The translations under genes were made by a program, and so were the position numbers. Shown here one piece after another: positions 26,316 to 35,471 of a stretch of DNA of 64,000 nt. The stretch is from Cyclobacteriaceae bacterium (lineage in GTDB: Bacteria; Bacteroidota; Bacteroidia; Cytophagales; Cyclobacteriaceae): assembly GCA_019638255.1 (NCBI GenBank), contig JAHBUD010000001.1, positions 1,674,001-1,738,000 of the forward strand, written 5' to 3'. Under the pieces are notes generated by a model. It saw only the letters and a list, made by a program, of their open reading frames with translations, was not told the DNA's origin and did not search any database. How positions within the stretch are numbered: the stretch's first letter is position 1; each line of letters begins with the position of its first letter.

Positions 26316-26813
26316 TTACGGATTGAACACAAAAGTCCATACACCATTTACGGCTTCAACCCTTCCGCTGGCACCTCCATAGTCACAAGAAGTACAAGTG
26401 AGTTCTAGTGTAAGTTGGCCTGAACTGTTAATGCTATACACCATAGGCACATCATCACTCCTCACTAAGGAGCCACTATCACCACTTCCAACACTCACAA
26501 ATGACCACTGTCCACTGGCAGGCCAAGGACTGGGTGTTGGTCTGGCACCGGTAACGGAGTAGTTGTACGGTCCATTAGGGTTATTCGCGTTAAACGTGCC
26601 GGAAAAGGTAAGTTTAAAGTTGGTAAAATCACCGGTTCTAGGCGCTCCGTCCAGACTGGCACTTACAATATTCCAGGTTTTAGAAAGTCTTTCTAACTGT
26701 ACTTGCTGAGCAGGTTTTTCGGGATCATCACCACCGCAATTGGTCAAAAATACAACTGCACCTGCCAAAATCATCCCGGAAAGTATCCTAGCGAATTGAT
26801 TAATCTTCATCAT
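26316..26813 (-). CDS. Hypothetical lipoprotein
   Basis: About 165 residues from the MM start at 26813/26810, giving a lipoprotein signal ending FLTNC then GGDDPEKP, a typical Asp-rich exposed linker of outer-membrane lipoproteins. The rest is beta-rich with LSKTWNIVSASLDGAPRTGD, which resembles lipocalin-like Bacteroidota lipoproteins, a NANNPNGPYNYSV stretch and a late CTSC pair. An upstream extension from 26861 would put the signal inside the protein. No function can be assigned; it stands alone. Confidence 0.7.
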   Translation of the reverse strand: MMKINQFARILSGMILAGAVVFLTNCGGDDPEKPAQQVQLERLSKTWNIVSASLDGAPRTGDFTNFKLTFSGTFNANNPNGPYNYSVTGARPTPSPWPASGQWSFVSVGSGDSGSLVRSDDVPMVYSINSSGQLTLELTCTSCDYGGASGRVEAVNGVWTFVFNP

Positions 26814-26934
26814 TATTAGGGTTATGTGCACGAATTTGAGTTTTAAAAGCCACAAAATCAAACCTTAAAGGCTTAAATCCAAGTTTTTTGAGGGTTTATC
26901 ATTTTGAATTCCTGTTAGTAACCACAAATTTCTT

Positions 26935-27579
26935 TTAAACCGCTAATGCGTTCGATTTATAGTCCATTACGTTGATCAGTTCAGCATCCGAGGGGTATTC
27001 TTCAGCCTGGTTGGAGGCAACGATAATCAACCTGTTTTTACTAACCGTTTCCAATTGAGTCAGATACCATTCAAACGCCTGTTGATCGAGGTTAGTACCG
27101 GGCTCATCCAAAAAAAGAACGGGTGAATCAGTGTGGAATGCCAAGCCAAGTTTCAGACGTTGTTTCATGCCGGATGAAAAATGAGCAATTGATTTATTTT
27201 TAGCTTCTGCGAGGTACATAGCCTCCATCACTCTTTCGGAAGTAAAGCCCGGCAGTATTGGCTTGGCATTAAAGTGGAAGTTAATCTGCTCCAGCAGGGT
27301 GAATTCATCAATCAAATCCATATAAGGAGTAGCAATAGAAACGAGTGGATAAATTTCATCACCTGCAACAGCAGTCTCATCGTTCTGGTATTTCAACAAT
27401 CCTGCACTCTGGGGCATTTGTCCCCATAGTACTTGCAGCAAGGTTGATTTTCCAGAGCCATTAGGTCCGGTAACGGCATAAGTTTTTCCTTTTTTAAAAG
27501 TGTAGGTGAAGTTTCTGAATATCCATTCGCGGTTGTAGCGCTTGCTCAGTCCCTCAGCAGAAATGGTCGGGGCATTCAT
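26935..27579 (-). CDS. ABC transporter ATP-binding protein
   Basis: A 214-residue ATPase subunit. Walker A is GPNGSGKST (about 38-46), the signature loop reads HFSSGMKQRLKLGLAF (a variant of LSGGQ), and Walker B is PVLFLDEPGTNLD, followed by IIVASNQ at the switch position. No permease is encoded nearby. It is the last gene of the lpxC-fabZ/lpxA unit, starting 5 bp after lpxA, which suggests a link to envelope lipid assembly. Partner unknown. Confidence 0.86.
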   Translation of the reverse strand: MNAPTISAEGLSKRYNREWIFRNFTYTFKKGKTYAVTGPNGSGKSTLLQVLWGQMPQSAGLLKYQNDETAVAGDEIYPLVSIATPYMDLIDEFTLLEQINFHFNAKPILPGFTSERVMEAMYLAEAKNKSIAHFSSGMKQRLKLGLAFHTDSPVLFLDEPGTNLDQQAFEWYLTQLETVSKNRLIIVASNQAEEYPSDAELINVMDYKSNALAV

Positions 27580-27583
27580 TGAA

Positions 27584-28372
27584 TCAATCGCCTAATCCGT
27601 ATCCTTTCATGATACCTCGTTCAGAGGAGCGGATGAAGTCAATAATGTAATCACGTTCCTGACTGGCCGGAATGGTATCGGCTATAATATCAAGGGCTTT
27701 GGTGTTGTTAATCCCCTTCATGAAAATGTAACGATATATTTCCTGGATTTCGGATATTTTTTCTGATGAAAACCCTCTACGCCTCAGGCCAACCGAGTTA
27801 ATACCTGCATAGGCCAGGGGCTCACGAGCAGCCTTTGTATAGGGTGGCACATCTTTTCGAACCAATGAGCCACCGGAAATCATTACATGGGCGCCAACTT
27901 TTACAAATTGGTGCAAAGCGCTGGCTCCTCCAATAATAGCCCAGTCGTCTACGGTAACATGACCAGCTACCTGTACCGTATTTACAAGAATACAATTGTT
28001 GCCGATGATACAGTCGTGTGCAACGTGCACGTACGCCATAAGCAGGCAGTTTTTTCCGATCACAGTTTTAAATTTATCGTGTGTGCCCCGACTGATGGTA
28101 ACACACTCGCGGATCACGGTATTATCACCAATGAAGGTTTCAGTCACCTCACCGGCAAATTTCAAATCCTGGGGTATTGCCGATATAGATGCTCCCGGAT
28201 AAACCTTTACATTTTTACCAAGCCTTGCGCCTTCAAATATTACTGCATTTGGGCCGATCCAGCACCCATCGTCAATGACAACATTTTTTTCAATAGTAGC
28301 AAAGGGCTCAATGGTAACGTTCGTGCCAATTTTGGCTTCGGGATGTACGTTGGAAAGTGGATGCAAACTCAT
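27584..28372 (-). CDS. lpxA: UDP-N-acetylglucosamine acyltransferase
   Basis: A 262-residue left-handed beta-helix enzyme that starts lipid A synthesis by moving an acyl chain from ACP to UDP-GlcNAc. Hexapeptide repeats are plain (AKIGTNVTIEPFATIEKNV, IGPNAVIFEGARLGKNV). The catalytic His lies in AYVHVAHDCIIGNN, and GINSVGLRRRGFSSEKI begins the helical C-terminus. Length is standard. The start overlaps lpxC-fabZ by 4 bp. Confidence 0.95.
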   Translation of the reverse strand: MSLHPLSNVHPEAKIGTNVTIEPFATIEKNVVIDDGCWIGPNAVIFEGARLGKNVKVYPGASISAIPQDLKFAGEVTETFIGDNTVIRECVTISRGTHDKFKTVIGKNCLLMAYVHVAHDCIIGNNCILVNTVQVAGHVTVDDWAIIGGASALHQFVKVGAHVMISGGSLVRKDVPPYTKAAREPLAYAGINSVGLRRRGFSSEKISEIQEIYRYIFMKGINNTKALDIIADTIPASQERDYIIDFIRSSERGIMKGYGLGD

Positions 28373-29766
28373 GAATCTTTACGGACAATACTGGCGGTCA
28401 TGGTTCCTTCACAAACCAGTGTATTACCAACAAATGCACGACCATACATTTTAGCAATACCACGTTTAATAGGCGCTACCAGGTCGCATTGAATAACCAA
28501 TGTATCACCGGGTAATACCATTTTCCTGAACCTGAAATTTTCAATCCCTAAGAAGTAAGTCCAATAATTTTCAGGATCGGCCACGGTGTTGAGTACAAGA
28601 ATACCACCAGTTTGTACCATGGCTTCTACCTGCAATACTCCGGGCATTACTGGGTTGCCGGGAAAGTGCCCCTGAAAGAAGGGTTCGTTATAGGTCACGT
28701 TCTTTACGCAGGCTACGGTTTCGTTATCGAGATAAATTACTTTATCGATAAGCAGGAACGGGAAGCGGTGCGGAAGTGTCTGCACGATTTTGTTGATGTC
28801 CATAACCGGAGGGAGGCTCGGATTGTATTTAGGTCTTCCCTTTTTATCGGCTTCGGCCATGGCCTTCTTTAATTTCTTGGCAAAGGCAACATTGGCAGCA
28901 TGGCCCGGGCGTGCAGCCAGCACCTGGGCTTTTAATGGCCGACCGGCAAGTGCAAGGTCACCAACGATATCCAACAATTTATGTCGGGCGGGTTCATTCT
29001 TATACCGCAATTCAATATTGTTCAGGATGCCTTCATGCTTCACGGCAACTTTTGGCTTGCCTAGCATTTTAGCAATGTTTGCAAGTTCATCTTCTTGTAC
29101 AACACGATCAACAATTACAATAGCATTGTTCAAATCGCCACCCCGAATCAGGTTGTTTTTGTAAAGCATTTCGAGTTCATGCAAAAAGCAAAAAGTACGG
29201 CATGACGCAATTTCTTTTTCGAACTGGCGGATGTCGGTTATGGAAGCATGTTGACTGCCTAATACCGGGGAGTTGTAGTCGATCATTACCGTAACACGGT
29301 AGTCATCCAACGGTAGCGCTGCAATTTCAACATTGCGTGCGGCCTCCCGATAAAAAAGAGGTTCCTGAACTTCAAAAAAATCACGAAGTGCATTCTGTTC
29401 GTCTGTGCCTGCAGTTTTTAGTGTTTCAACAAACTGGATTGAACTGCCATCCATAATCGGGCATTCAGGACCATCGATTTGAATGAGTACATTATCAATC
29501 TCTAAACCCACTAAAGCAGCCAATGTATGTTCAATTGTACTAACTCGTGCCCCGCTTTGTTCGATGGTTGTTCCGCGTGATACGTCCACTACGTTTTCGC
29601 AATCAGCATCAATTGTGGGCGATCCGGGAAGGTCCGTGCGCTGAAACTTAATACCATGGTTTGGCTTTGCTGGTAAAAAGGTAACATTAGTTTTAGCTCC
29701 GGTATGAAGACCCACCCCCGATAACGACACCGAGTGTTCGATTGTCTGTTGCTTTATATTCTGCAT
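28369..29766 (-). CDS. lpxC-fabZ: Bifunctional LpxC deacetylase / FabZ dehydratase fusion
   Basis: A 465-residue fusion typical of Bacteroidota. Residues 1 to about 305 are LpxC, the zinc deacetylase committing to lipid A: QQTIEHSVSLSGVGLHTG, STIEHTLAALVGLEIDN with a zinc His, and ARHKLLDIVGDLAL carrying the second His and Asp. From about 320 on is FabZ, the beta-hydroxyacyl-ACP dehydratase: LPHRFPFLLIDKV with catalytic His and GHFPGNPVMPGVLQVEAM with the Glu. FabZ makes the hydroxyacyl supply compete with lipid A, so fusion may balance both. A strong promoter is directly upstream. Confidence 0.95.
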   Translation of the reverse strand: MQNIKQQTIEHSVSLSGVGLHTGAKTNVTFLPAKPNHGIKFQRTDLPGSPTIDADCENVVDVSRGTTIEQSGARVSTIEHTLAALVGLEIDNVLIQIDGPECPIMDGSSIQFVETLKTAGTDEQNALRDFFEVQEPLFYREAARNVEIAALPLDDYRVTVMIDYNSPVLGSQHASITDIRQFEKEIASCRTFCFLHELEMLYKNNLIRGGDLNNAIVIVDRVVQEDELANIAKMLGKPKVAVKHEGILNNIELRYKNEPARHKLLDIVGDLALAGRPLKAQVLAARPGHAANVAFAKKLKKAMAEADKKGRPKYNPSLPPVMDINKIVQTLPHRFPFLLIDKVIYLDNETVACVKNVTYNEPFFQGHFPGNPVMPGVLQVEAMVQTGGILVLNTVADPENYWTYFLGIENFRFRKMVLPGDTLVIQCDLVAPIKRGIAKMYGRAFVGNTLVCEGTMTASIVRKDS

Positions 29767-29785
29767 ATTTTAACCTAAAAGATGG

Positions 29786-29817
29786 CAAATTTAAGTCTGA
29801 ATGGGGGGATTATCAAA
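29786..29817 (-). promoter_or_regulatory. Bacteroidota promoter for the lpxC-fabZ / lpxA / ABC unit
   Basis: On the minus strand TTTG (complement of 29814-29817), a 20-bp spacer, then TAAATTTG (complement of 29786-29793), matching TTTG-N19/20-TAnnTTTG exactly. It is 20-27 bp upstream of the ATG at 29766. Confidence 0.75.
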
Positions 29818-29859
29818 CCTTAAAATTGGGGTGTTTTTAGCCTTAAAGCATGAGGGCTC

Positions 29860-30936
29860 TCAGGAAGGTGCAGAATCGTTAATGACTGGGTTTTCTTGTT
29901 TAACTCCATTCACTACTTTCTCCAGTTGTCGCAGCCGTTCATTCAGGTCAGGCAGTCTCTTGAATACCGCATACGATCGGAAGTAATCTTTTACATCGAA
30001 AACTGGGTAGCCGATCAGTTTCTGCCCTTCTTCTTTTATTGACTTGGAGATGCCAGCCTGCGCTCCTATGCTGGTATTGTTGGCAATTTCAATATGACCG
30101 GCAATACCAACTTGACCGGCAATAACACAATGCTCGCCAATTTTTGTGGAACCCGATATGCCTGACTGCGCTGCAATGACGGTGTTCTTGCCCACTTCAA
30201 CATTATGCGCAATCTGAATCAGGTTGTCAAGTTTAACCCCTTGACGGATGATGGTTGAATCGCCATACATGGTGGCGCAATCAATTACTGTGTTGGCACC
30301 AATAACCACATCATCTTCAATGATAACGTTACCCATTTGCGGAATGGATTTATAAGTGCCATCACTTTGTGGGGCAAAGCCGAAACCATCACTACCAATA
30401 ACAACGCCTGCATGAATTACGCAGTTATTACCAATTTTTGTGTCGGCATAAAGTTTTACGTTCGGATGAAGGATTACATTATTTCCGATCGTTATGTTAT
30501 CGCCTACAAACACATGTGGATAAATTTTAACATTGTCGCCAATGCGCACATTGTTACCGATGTAGGAAAAGGCACCGCGATAGACACTTTCTCCAACCGT
30601 TGATCCTTTACCAATAAAACTAGGCTCTTCAATTCCGGTTTTCTGGAAGCTTACCATTTTGTAATACTCCTGAAGCAATACCGTAAAGCTGTTATAAGGA
30701 TCCCGCACACAGATCAACACGGAGGTTATTTCCTTGCGGGGAACAAACTCATTACTTACAATTACTGCAGAAGCATGTGTGGTATAAATGAATTGTTCGT
30801 ATTTCGGGTTGGATAGAAACGCAATTTGTCCTGGCTTGGCATCTTGAATTTTGGCGAGCATATTAATTTTCAAATTGCCATCGCCCTTAACCACTCCGCC
30901 AAGCATTGCGGCTATCTGATTTATGGTAAACTCCAT
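29860..30936 (-). CDS. lpxD: UDP-3-O-acylglucosamine N-acyltransferase
   Basis: A 358-residue enzyme for the third step of lipid A synthesis. The N-terminal uridine-binding domain (about 1-100) is followed by many hexapeptide repeats ([34 protein letters not shown]). The catalytic His region is [14 protein letters not shown]. The C-terminal helical tail ([16 protein letters not shown]) is as in the family. The gap to lpxC-fabZ is 93 bp and holds the lpxC promoter, so lpxD and lpxC can be transcribed separately. Confidence 0.94.
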   Translation of the reverse strand: MEFTINQIAAMLGGVVKGDGNLKINMLAKIQDAKPGQIAFLSNPKYEQFIYTTHASAVIVSNEFVPRKEITSVLICVRDPYNSFTVLLQEYYKMVSFQKTGIEEPSFIGKGSTVGESVYRGAFSYIGNNVRIGDNVKIYPHVFVGDNITIGNNVILHPNVKLYADTKIGNNCVIHAGVVIGSDGFGFAPQSDGTYKSIPQMGNVIIEDDVVIGANTVIDCATMYGDSTIIRQGVKLDNLIQIAHNVEVGKNTVIAAQSGISGSTKIGEHCVIAGQVGIAGHIEIANNTSIGAQAGISKSIKEEGQKLIGYPVFDVKDYFRSYAVFKRLPDLNERLRQLEKVVNGVKQENPVINDSAPS

Positions 30937-30986
30937 AGATGATTTTGTGTTTTTATCGATCAGGTAATAACCTATGCTTGTGGCAT

Positions 30987-32213
30987 TTACAAAGATACAT
31001 TTTTAGGCCAGCAGAGGTAGTTTTTTTTGACGATTTTACTGATCGCTTTAATGCTGGGAAGATCAGAGGCATGGGCAATATCGTGCACTTCTCCGGATTT
31101 CATTAAGACATTAATTTTTTGCCCTTCGGTGTAGGCTTCATTGGACACTACCCCATGTGAAAAGAGGTATGGCGTTTCCGAACGAAGTGTTCCGTACGCC
31201 TCCGATATTCCTTTCCGAACCTTCTCCACGGTTGTTTTACTGATCGGCTCACTGCTCAGCATAATCTGAAAAAGTTTTCGCTCGTACAGCATGGTGGATA
31301 AGGTTGCCAGGATTACATCCGAATGGTTTAACCATAACTTAATGGCTCCCCAAATATCCTGATCGTCAAGTCGGCCGAACAGGGTGAGGGTTTCGGGCTG
31401 TTCTTTGAAATTTTGCAGCGTAGTGTTTTGTTGTAGGAAATAATTAAGCGCTTCACTGGCCGGAAGATGTTCGCCTGCTTTCACCAGATGCTGGGCACGT
31501 CTGATCAGGTTTACAACCATGCGTTCGGCACTCACGGTAGTTTTGTGCAGGTAAACTTGCCAGTACATGAGCCTGCGGGCATTCAGAAAATTTTCGATGC
31601 TGTAAATGCCTTTTTCTTCCACAACTAATTGATCATTGTGTACGGTTAACATGGCCACGATGCGGTCAACACCAATAGTTCCCTCTGGAACACCGGTGAA
31701 GAAACAATCGCGGATAAGGTAATCCAACCGGTCAATATCCAGTTGGCTGGCAATAAGCTGGTGAAAGAATTTGCGCTCGTAACTGTTCTGAAAAATTTTA
31801 ATCGCCAGCGAAAGTGAACCGTTAAATATTTTGTTCAGCTGTGTCATGAACAGGTAGGAGAGGCTTTCATGCCGGATACCCGTAAGCAGTGAATCTTCAA
31901 GCGCATGCGAGAACGGCCCATGACCGATATCGTGCAGCAGCACGGCAATGAGTGAGGCCTCGTATTCATCATCGTTGATTACAACGCCTTTGCTGCGCAG
32001 ACTATCCAAAACTCTTCCCATCAAATGCATAGCGCCCAACGCATGTTGAAAGCGTGTATGTTGCGCAGAAGGATAAACAAAATCGGTAAGGCCTAATTGC
32101 TTGATGTGCCGTAACCGCTGGAACCAGGGATGCTGGATAATGTCGAAAATTAATTCGCCCGGTATTTTAATAAATCCGTAAACAGGGTCGTTGATAATTT
32201 TCTTTTTGTTCAA
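30987..32213 (-). CDS. HD-domain phosphohydrolase (dGTPase-like)
   Basis: A 408-residue protein with an N-terminal HD domain. Metal ligands are visible as [34 protein letters not shown] (the HD pair) and [11 protein letters not shown]. It matches the SAMHD1/dGTPase-like group that cleaves deoxynucleotide triphosphates, though no activity is shown. It is upstream of lpxD by 50 bp in a common Bacteroidota order. Its start is 40 bp from the divergent porX start. Confidence 0.88.
   Translation of the reverse strand: MNKKKIINDPVYGFIKIPGELIFDIIQHPWFQRLRHIKQLGLTDFVYPSAQHTRFQHALGAMHLMGRVLDSLRSKGVVINDDEYEASLIAVLLHDIGHGPFSHALEDSLLTGIRHESLSYLFMTQLNKIFNGSLSLAIKIFQNSYERKFFHQLIASQLDIDRLDYLIRDCFFTGVPEGTIGVDRIVAMLTVHNDQLVVEEKGIYSIENFLNARRLMYWQVYLHKTTVSAERMVVNLIRRAQHLVKAGEHLPASEALNYFLQQNTTLQNFKEQPETLTLFGRLDDQDIWGAIKLWLNHSDVILATLSTMLYERKLFQIMLSSEPISKTTVEKVRKGISEAYGTLRSETPYLFSHGVVSNEAYTEGQKINVLMKSGEVHDIAHASDLPSIKAISKIVKKNYLCWPKNVSL
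30990..30997 (-). promoter_or_regulatory. Candidate -7 box for lpxD
   Basis: TATCTTTG on the minus strand (plus CAAAGATA) matches TAnnTTTG, 54-61 bp upstream of the lpxD start and inside the last codons of the HD gene. The -33 box is not clear. Confidence 0.3.
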
Positions 32214-32253
32214 GAGACCGGTTGATATTCTTTACCTTAGTGAAAATTTTGAT

Positions 32254-33816
32254 ATGCAAAGATACAGCATTTTGTGGGCAGACGATGAAATAGACTTGCT
32301 CAAACCCCATATTTTATTTTTGGAGCAACGCGGGTATGACATAACCCCGGTTAACAATGGATCAGATGCTGTAGACCTCTGCAAAGAAAAACCTTTTGAT
32401 GTGGTTTTTCTCGATGAGAACATGCCCGGTTTATCCGGCCTTGAAGCATTGGATCAGATTAAAAGTAATAAGCCTAATCTTCCGGTGGTGATGATCACCA
32501 AAAATGAAGAGGAGCAGATTATGGAAGAAGCGATCGGTTCGCAAATTGCCGATTACCTGATTAAGCCACTGAACCCGAATCAAATCCTGCTATCGGTAAA
32601 AAAGATTCTCGACAACAAGCGATTGATTACCGAGAAGGCCAATCTTTCTTACCAGCAAGAGTTTCGTAAAATCAGCCTGGCGTTTATGGACGATATGAAC
32701 CATGAACAGTGGGCTGATATCTACAAAAAATTAGTGCATTGGGAGTTGCAGCTTGACCAGGCCGATAACGAGGATATGCGGGAAGTGCTTGAAACCCAAA
32801 AAACAGAAGCCAATGCCAACTTTGGAAAGTTTGTTATCCGCAACTATGAAAAATGGCTGACCGATGCCAATGCCGATAAGCCTTTGCTGTCGCACCAGTT
32901 AATGAAGAAGAAAGTTTTCCCGCTTTTAGGAAAAGATACACCCGTATTTCTTTTGTTGATCGATAACCTTCGGTTTGATCAATGGAAAATGATTGAACCG
33001 ATAATCGATGATTACTTTACCATTAATCAGGAAGAAACGTATTACTCCATTTTGCCTACCACAACGGCTTATTCGCGTAACGCGATCTTTTCAGGATCAA
33101 TGCCGAGTGAAATGGCCAAGAGCCATCCGGATCTTTGGGTGGGTGAAGATGAAGATGAAGGAAAGAATAACTTTGAAGATGAGTTTCTTGACAAGCAGTT
33201 AAGAAGAAATAACATCAACGTTAAGTTCTCCTATCATAAAATTAAGAATCTTGAGCAGGGCAGGGCGTTAGCCGATACGGTTACCAATCTTTTTCAAAAT
33301 AATTTTAATGTGATTGTGTACAATTTTGTTGATATGCTTTCGCATGCACGCACCGACATGGCGATGATCCGCGAGTTGGCGCCTGACGAATCCGCCTACC
33401 GATCAATCACGAAGTCATGGTTGATTCACTCTCCCTTACTCGAGATCCTGAAGAAGATTGCAGAACGAAAGGCACATGTGATCATCACTACCGATCACGG
33501 AACCATACGGGTGAAAAGACCATTTAAAATTGTGGGCGACCGTAATGTGAATACAAACCTGCGCTATAAGCAAGGCAAGAATCTGAATTTTGAGAGCAAC
33601 AAAGTAATGGAGGTAGCCAAACCGGAACGTCTTTTCCTTCCAAAAATGAACGTTTCGACCTCTTATGTTTTTGCGGTTGAGGACCAGTTCTTTGCCTATC
33701 CTAATAATTACAATTATTACGTCAATTTCTATAAGGACACATTTCAACACGGAGGGGTAAGTATGGAGGAGATGATTATCCCTATAATTTTCTTAAATTC
33801 GAAGAATGTATCCTAA
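32254..33816 (+). CDS. porX: PorX-type response regulator with PglZ-like phosphodiesterase domain
   Basis: About 520 residues from the ATG at 32254; the in-frame start at 32191 lacks any receiver-like residues before MQRYSILWADDE. Residues 1-120 are a CheY-like receiver with D10/D11, phospho-acceptor D54 in VVFLDENMPG, T82 and K104. A linker is followed by an alkaline-phosphatase-superfamily (PglZ) domain: FLLLIDNLRFDQW, TTTAYSRNAIFSG with the nucleophile Thr, DMLSHARTD and VIITTDHGT for metal binding. In Porphyromonas PorX regulates type IX secretion genes and the domain has nuclease-like activity. The stop overlaps the tsaE start by 11 bp. Confidence 0.92.
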   Translation: MQRYSILWADDEIDLLKPHILFLEQRGYDITPVNNGSDAVDLCKEKPFDVVFLDENMPGLSGLEALDQIKSNKPNLPVVMITKNEEEQIMEEAIGSQIADYLIKPLNPNQILLSVKKILDNKRLITEKANLSYQQEFRKISLAFMDDMNHEQWADIYKKLVHWELQLDQADNEDMREVLETQKTEANANFGKFVIRNYEKWLTDANADKPLLSHQLMKKKVFPLLGKDTPVFLLLIDNLRFDQWKMIEPIIDDYFTINQEETYYSILPTTTAYSRNAIFSGSMPSEMAKSHPDLWVGEDEDEGKNNFEDEFLDKQLRRNNINVKFSYHKIKNLEQGRALADTVTNLFQNNFNVIVYNFVDMLSHARTDMAMIRELAPDESAYRSITKSWLIHSPLLEILKKIAERKAHVIITTDHGTIRVKRPFKIVGDRNVNTNLRYKQGKNLNFESNKVMEVAKPERLFLPKMNVSTSYVFAVEDQFFAYPNNYNYYVNFYKDTFQHGGVSMEEMIIPIIFLNSKNVS

Positions 33817-34255
33817 GGTGCATGCTGATTCAATTGTATTTTCATCGGTAATGCTTGCCGATCTTAAGGAAGTTGCCAACAAACTGATTGGGCTCTTGGG
33901 TGATGTACGCGTATGTGTTTTGTCAGGTGAAATGGGCTCCGGAAAAACAACCCTTGTAAAGACTTTTGGCAATGCCCTTCAGGTAACGGATAGCATGAAC
34001 AGCCCAACCTTTTCGCTGATCAATGAATACAATACCCTTTCCGGGAATAAAATCTACCATTTTGATTTATACAGGCTTAAATCGGAACGAGAAGCTTTTG
34101 ATATTGGCGTGGAAGATTACCTGTATTCAGGTGCCTATTGCTTTGTGGAATGGCCTGAGAAAATGATGGCGATGTTACCTCCCCGGTATGCCGAAATTAA
34201 AATAGATGTGTTGGATCAAACACATCGGAAAATTGAATGTATCATCCATGGCTGA
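33806..34255 (+). CDS. tsaE: tRNA t6A-modification ATPase TsaE
   Basis: A 149-residue ATPase needed with TsaB, TsaC and TsaD to make N6-threonylcarbamoyl-adenosine at position 37 of tRNAs decoding ANN codons. Walker A is LSGEMGSGKTTLVKTF. SPTFSLINEY and HFDLYRL follow in order, with the catalytic-helix YCFVEWPEKM. Length and motif order are standard. It overlaps porX upstream by 11 bp and the alanine dehydrogenase downstream by 8 bp, so all three appear translationally coupled. Confidence 0.94.
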   Translation: MYPKVHADSIVFSSVMLADLKEVANKLIGLLGDVRVCVLSGEMGSGKTTLVKTFGNALQVTDSMNSPTFSLINEYNTLSGNKIYHFDLYRLKSEREAFDIGVEDYLYSGAYCFVEWPEKMMAMLPPRYAEIKIDVLDQTHRKIECIIHG

Positions 34256-35471
34256 AAAGAAGAAAAGCGGATTTGAAACATTGGCTCGTGCCAGCCTTAC
34301 TCCACAGGAGCAGTTAATGGCCGTTAAAAAGGGAAACCACTCTTTTTTTATTGGCTTACCGCGCGAAATTTCCTTGCAGGAAAACCGAATCACCCTAACC
34401 CCGGATGCAGTGGCGCTGCTGGTAAATAACGGCCATGAAATTTGGGTAGAAACAAAAGCCGGTGTTGGTTCCAAATTCAGCGACCAACAGTACAGTGAGG
34501 CCGGTGCAAAAATTGTTTTCTCACCGCAAGAAGTTTACAAGGCGGATGTGATACTGAAAATTGAGCCACCAACACCAGACGAAATCGAATTGATGCATCC
34601 CGGTCAGACCTTGATTTCGGCCTTGCAGCTTGGACAACTCCAACCCGAATATATTCAGGCTTTGCTCAAGAAAAAGATTATCGGCATGGCATACGAGTTT
34701 ATTGAAGATAAAGTTGGCGGTATGCCCATTATCCGTGCCATGAGTGAAATTGCCGGCAGCAGCGTCATGCTGATTGCCGCTGAATACCTAAGTACGGCAA
34801 ACAATGGTAAAGGTGTAATCTTAGGCGGTATTACCGGTGTACCACCTACAAAGGTTGTTATTATCGGAGCGGGTACGGTAGCCGAATATTCTGCCCGGGC
34901 GGCATTGGGCATGGGTGCCGATGTGCAGATTTTTGATAACCACTTGTACAAACTCAGACGAATCAAGCATTTACTCGGCCAGCAAGTTTACACATCAACA
35001 ATCGATACGCTGACCTTAAGTGAATCGTTGCGAACAGCAGACGTTGTAATCGGTGCGTTGCGTGCGGAAAAAGGAAGATCACGGATTGTGATTACAGAGG
35101 AAATGGTAAGTCGTATGCGATCCGATTCGTTGATCATTGACTTAAGTATCGATCAGGGGGGGTGTGTGGAGACCTCTGAAATCACAACGCTTAAAAAACC
35201 AATCTTTAGAAAATACGATGTTATCCATTATTGCGTGCCTAATGTAGCCTCACGCGTTGCCCATACTGCCACCACTGCACTAAGCAATATTTTTACCCCT
35301 ACTATTTTGCGGGCTGCCGAAGAAGGAGGCGTGGAGCAGATGATCTATTCTTCTTCCTGGTTCATGAAGGGCGTGTATACCTTTAGAGGCAATCTTACCA
35401 ATGAGGCTATCGCAAGAAAACTTAAGATGAAGTTCAAAAATATTGAGTTGATAGTAGCAGCCAGGTTTTAA
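34248..35471 (+). CDS. ald: Alanine dehydrogenase
   Basis: About 407 residues from the ATG at 34248; the frame extends upstream to 34206 into tsaE but the shorter start is preferred. The N-terminal substrate domain starts [20 protein letters not shown]. Catalytic Lys and His are in [16 protein letters not shown] and later segments, and the NAD-binding Rossmann domain has [20 protein letters not shown]. The enzyme reversibly deaminates L-alanine to pyruvate. The 35-residue extension before the standard start is usual in Bacteroidota. It ends convergently with valS, sharing TTAA at 35468-35471. Confidence 0.9.
   Translation: MAEKKKSGFETLARASLTPQEQLMAVKKGNHSFFIGLPREISLQENRITLTPDAVALLVNNGHEIWVETKAGVGSKFSDQQYSEAGAKIVFSPQEVYKADVILKIEPPTPDEIELMHPGQTLISALQLGQLQPEYIQALLKKKIIGMAYEFIEDKVGGMPIIRAMSEIAGSSVMLIAAEYLSTANNGKGVILGGITGVPPTKVVIIGAGTVAEYSARAALGMGADVQIFDNHLYKLRRIKHLLGQQVYTSTIDTLTLSESLRTADVVIGALRAEKGRSRIVITEEMVSRMRSDSLIIDLSIDQGGCVETSEITTLKKPIFRKYDVIHYCVPNVASRVAHTATTALSNIFTPTILRAAEEGGVEQMIYSSSWFMKGVYTFRGNLTNEAIARKLKMKFKNIELIVAARF

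Noticed and set aside
27887..28492. 201-residue plus-strand reading frame opposite lpxA and the end of lpxC-fabZ
   Set aside because: It lies wholly antisense to two well-supported lipid A genes and shows no family motifs, signal or sensible start context.
32191..32253. Longer start for porX
   Set aside because: The added residues overlap the divergent HD gene start and come before a receiver domain that begins at the ATG at 32254.
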